Shown: piece after piece, positions 6,482 through 7,453 of the stretch
Numbering within the stretch: the stretch's first letter is position 1
Layout: the number at the start of each line of letters is the position of its first letter
Assembly: GCA_943330985.1 (NCBI GenBank)
Contig: CALQJV010000049.1
Coordinates: 1 to 7,453, forward strand
DNA: 7,453 nucleotides
Direction of reading: 5' to 3'
From: Chitinophaga pinensis
GTDB taxonomy: Bacteria; Bacteroidota; Bacteroidia; M30B66
Position numbers and translations under genes: made by a program
Notes under the pieces: model-generated
Database searches by the model: none
The model's input: the letters and a program-made list of their open reading frames with translations, nothing else
What the model was told of the DNA's origin: nothing

Positions 6482-7453
6482 AACGAAACACTCAACTGAA
6501 TAGCTGTAGTTCGAGGTTGCTCAATACTCATTGGGCGGATCATGTATTCTTTATTCAAAAGATTATTTACGATAACGGCCATTTTAACGGTTTCGTTGAG
6601 TTTGTAACTAACACGAACATCTACAATCGTAAATCCTTTGTTGTGGCTCTGCCGATATGCTTTTAAACCGGGTTTCGGTTGACCGAGAAATCCAAGAATT
6701 TCATCCAGATCTTCGAAAATTTTGTCAATGTTGCGCATATAACTATTGTAGCGAGCGCTTGCGCCAACTACCCATTTTCCTCTTGTTATTTCTGCATCTG
6801 CCTTAAATACATGTTGGAAACGATACTTTAACAAATATCCTGAAGAATCGCTTGATGAACGGGCATAAGTAACTGGTTTTGATGTTAAATCGATAACCGA
6901 ATATTCTTTGTTGGGCTCCAATGAAATCGGTTTGGTATACGTGTATCCAAACAACATGGCAAGTCCCGTTTTGCCAATATTTCCTTGTCCTGCAAGTGAT
7001 AAATCCAATCCGGAAACTTCAGTTTTTCCAACATTAAGCGATGCGAAGCCTAAGCCAAAAAGCGGGTCCGACAATGTTCCAAAAGCCCCAAAATTAAATT
7101 CAATATTGTTGTTAAATCGTTGAAGAAAATAGGCAACATCGGCATAACCCTGGAAATTGCCAATACGGAATCCTTGCTTCAGGCCAATTTCTGCATTCCA
7201 CGAAGTCTCCGATTTCAAACTATCGTTCGGATAAATACGAATGGGTCCCACTTGGGTGCGAATGAATTTCTCTGCGATGGTTGGGAAACGATATCCTTGT
7301 CCGAAAGACGCTCTTAAAAAAGTGGCTTTATGGATTTTCAAATTTGCCCCGGCTCTAAAAACAGGCTTTCCTTCACGAATGGTTTTGGCAGAATCGGCTG
7401 CAGAAACGGAGGGGCTCGTAATTGTAAAATGTTCGTAACGGAAGCCCGCGTTG
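6478..7453 (-). CDS. TonB-dependent receptor (C-terminal part)
   Basis: The last 324 residues of an outer-membrane TonB-dependent receptor; the frame stays open to the right edge, so the signal peptide, plug domain and first barrel strands are missing. The TTG at 7341-7339 is internal and not the start. Barrel hallmarks are visible: FLRASFGQGYRFPTIAEKF, LKSETSWNAEIGLKQGF (the 'lkPE.s...E.G' motif), a strand with VSGLDLSLAGQG, and the C-terminal TonB box region with VDVRVSYKLNE, VNNLLNKEYMIRPM and the terminal strand TTAIQLSVSF ending in Phe. Such receptors import siderophores, cobalamin or other large ligands using the proton motive force. The ligand cannot be inferred from this part, and there is no SusD-like partner in the window. 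Confidence 0.9.
   Translation of the reverse strand, partial: NAGFRYEHFTITSPSVSAADSAKTIREGKPVFRAGANLKIHKATFLRASFGQGYRFPTIAEKFIRTQVGPIRIYPNDSLKSETSWNAEIGLKQGFRIGNFQGYADVAYFLQRFNNNIEFNFGAFGTLSDPLFGLGFASLNVGKTEVSGLDLSLAGQGNIGKTGLAMLFGYTYTKPISLEPNKEYSVIDLTSKPVTYARSSSDSSGYLLKYRFQHVFKADAEITRGKWVVGASARYNSYMRNIDKIFEDLDEILGFLGQPKPGLKAYRQSHNKGFTIVDVRVSYKLNETVKMAVIVNNLLNKEYMIRPMSIEQPRTTAIQLSVSF

Noticed and set aside
7339..7341. TTG as start of a 287-residue receptor protein
   Set aside because: The frame stays open for 37 more codons to the window edge, and the encoded residues continue the barrel (FRYEHFTI, GKPVFRAGAN). A receptor lacking the plug domain would not be expected.

Overview
This window reads as a piece of a Bacteroidota chromosome, most likely from a Flavobacteriales-type organism. 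The evidence is the presence of gldB and gldC gliding genes, a type IX secretion (T9SS) cargo protein with a gliding-motility-type C-terminal sorting domain, a PorT-like outer-membrane barrel, a TonB-dependent receptor, intergenic TAnnTTTG promoter elements, AT-rich sequence, and starts without Shine-Dalgarno sequences. The genus cannot be named from the sequence alone. I see no tRNA, rRNA, insertion sequence, prophage or CRISPR array, and no gap between genes exceeds about 100 bases.

Layout, left to right. (1) The 3' end of a peptide/nickel-type ABC transporter ATPase (+) overlaps by 11 nt the start of engB (+), a ribosome-assembly GTPase. (2) Convergent to these lies a minus-strand operon of three overlapping genes: gldB, then gldC (4-nt ATGA overlap), then a large secreted protein with PKD-like modules and a T9SS type B sorting domain (TGATG, 1-nt overlap). 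(3) A 97-bp intergenic region separates gldB from a divergent plus-strand gene for a small outer-membrane beta-barrel protein; it holds one candidate promoter for each direction. (4) A 55-bp gap after the barrel gene holds a candidate promoter and an intrinsic terminator, and leads directly into nadE (+), a glutamine-hydrolysing NAD+ synthetase. (5) nadE converges on the 3' part of a TonB-dependent receptor gene (-), which runs off the right edge.

How the genes relate. GldB and GldC belong to the gliding motility gene set found in bacteria that use the T9SS, and the third gene of their operon encodes a predicted T9SS substrate, so the operon joins motility and secretion themes. engB and nadE are housekeeping genes that probably mark a conserved neighbourhood around gldBC. 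The rest are cell-envelope genes.

I do not see an undescribed system here. The points worth a second look are the T9SS cargo gene coupled to gldBC, a promoter and terminator packed into the leader of nadE, opposed promoters between gldB and the barrel gene, and two convergent gene pairs whose stop codons share the same TTAA tetranucleotide.
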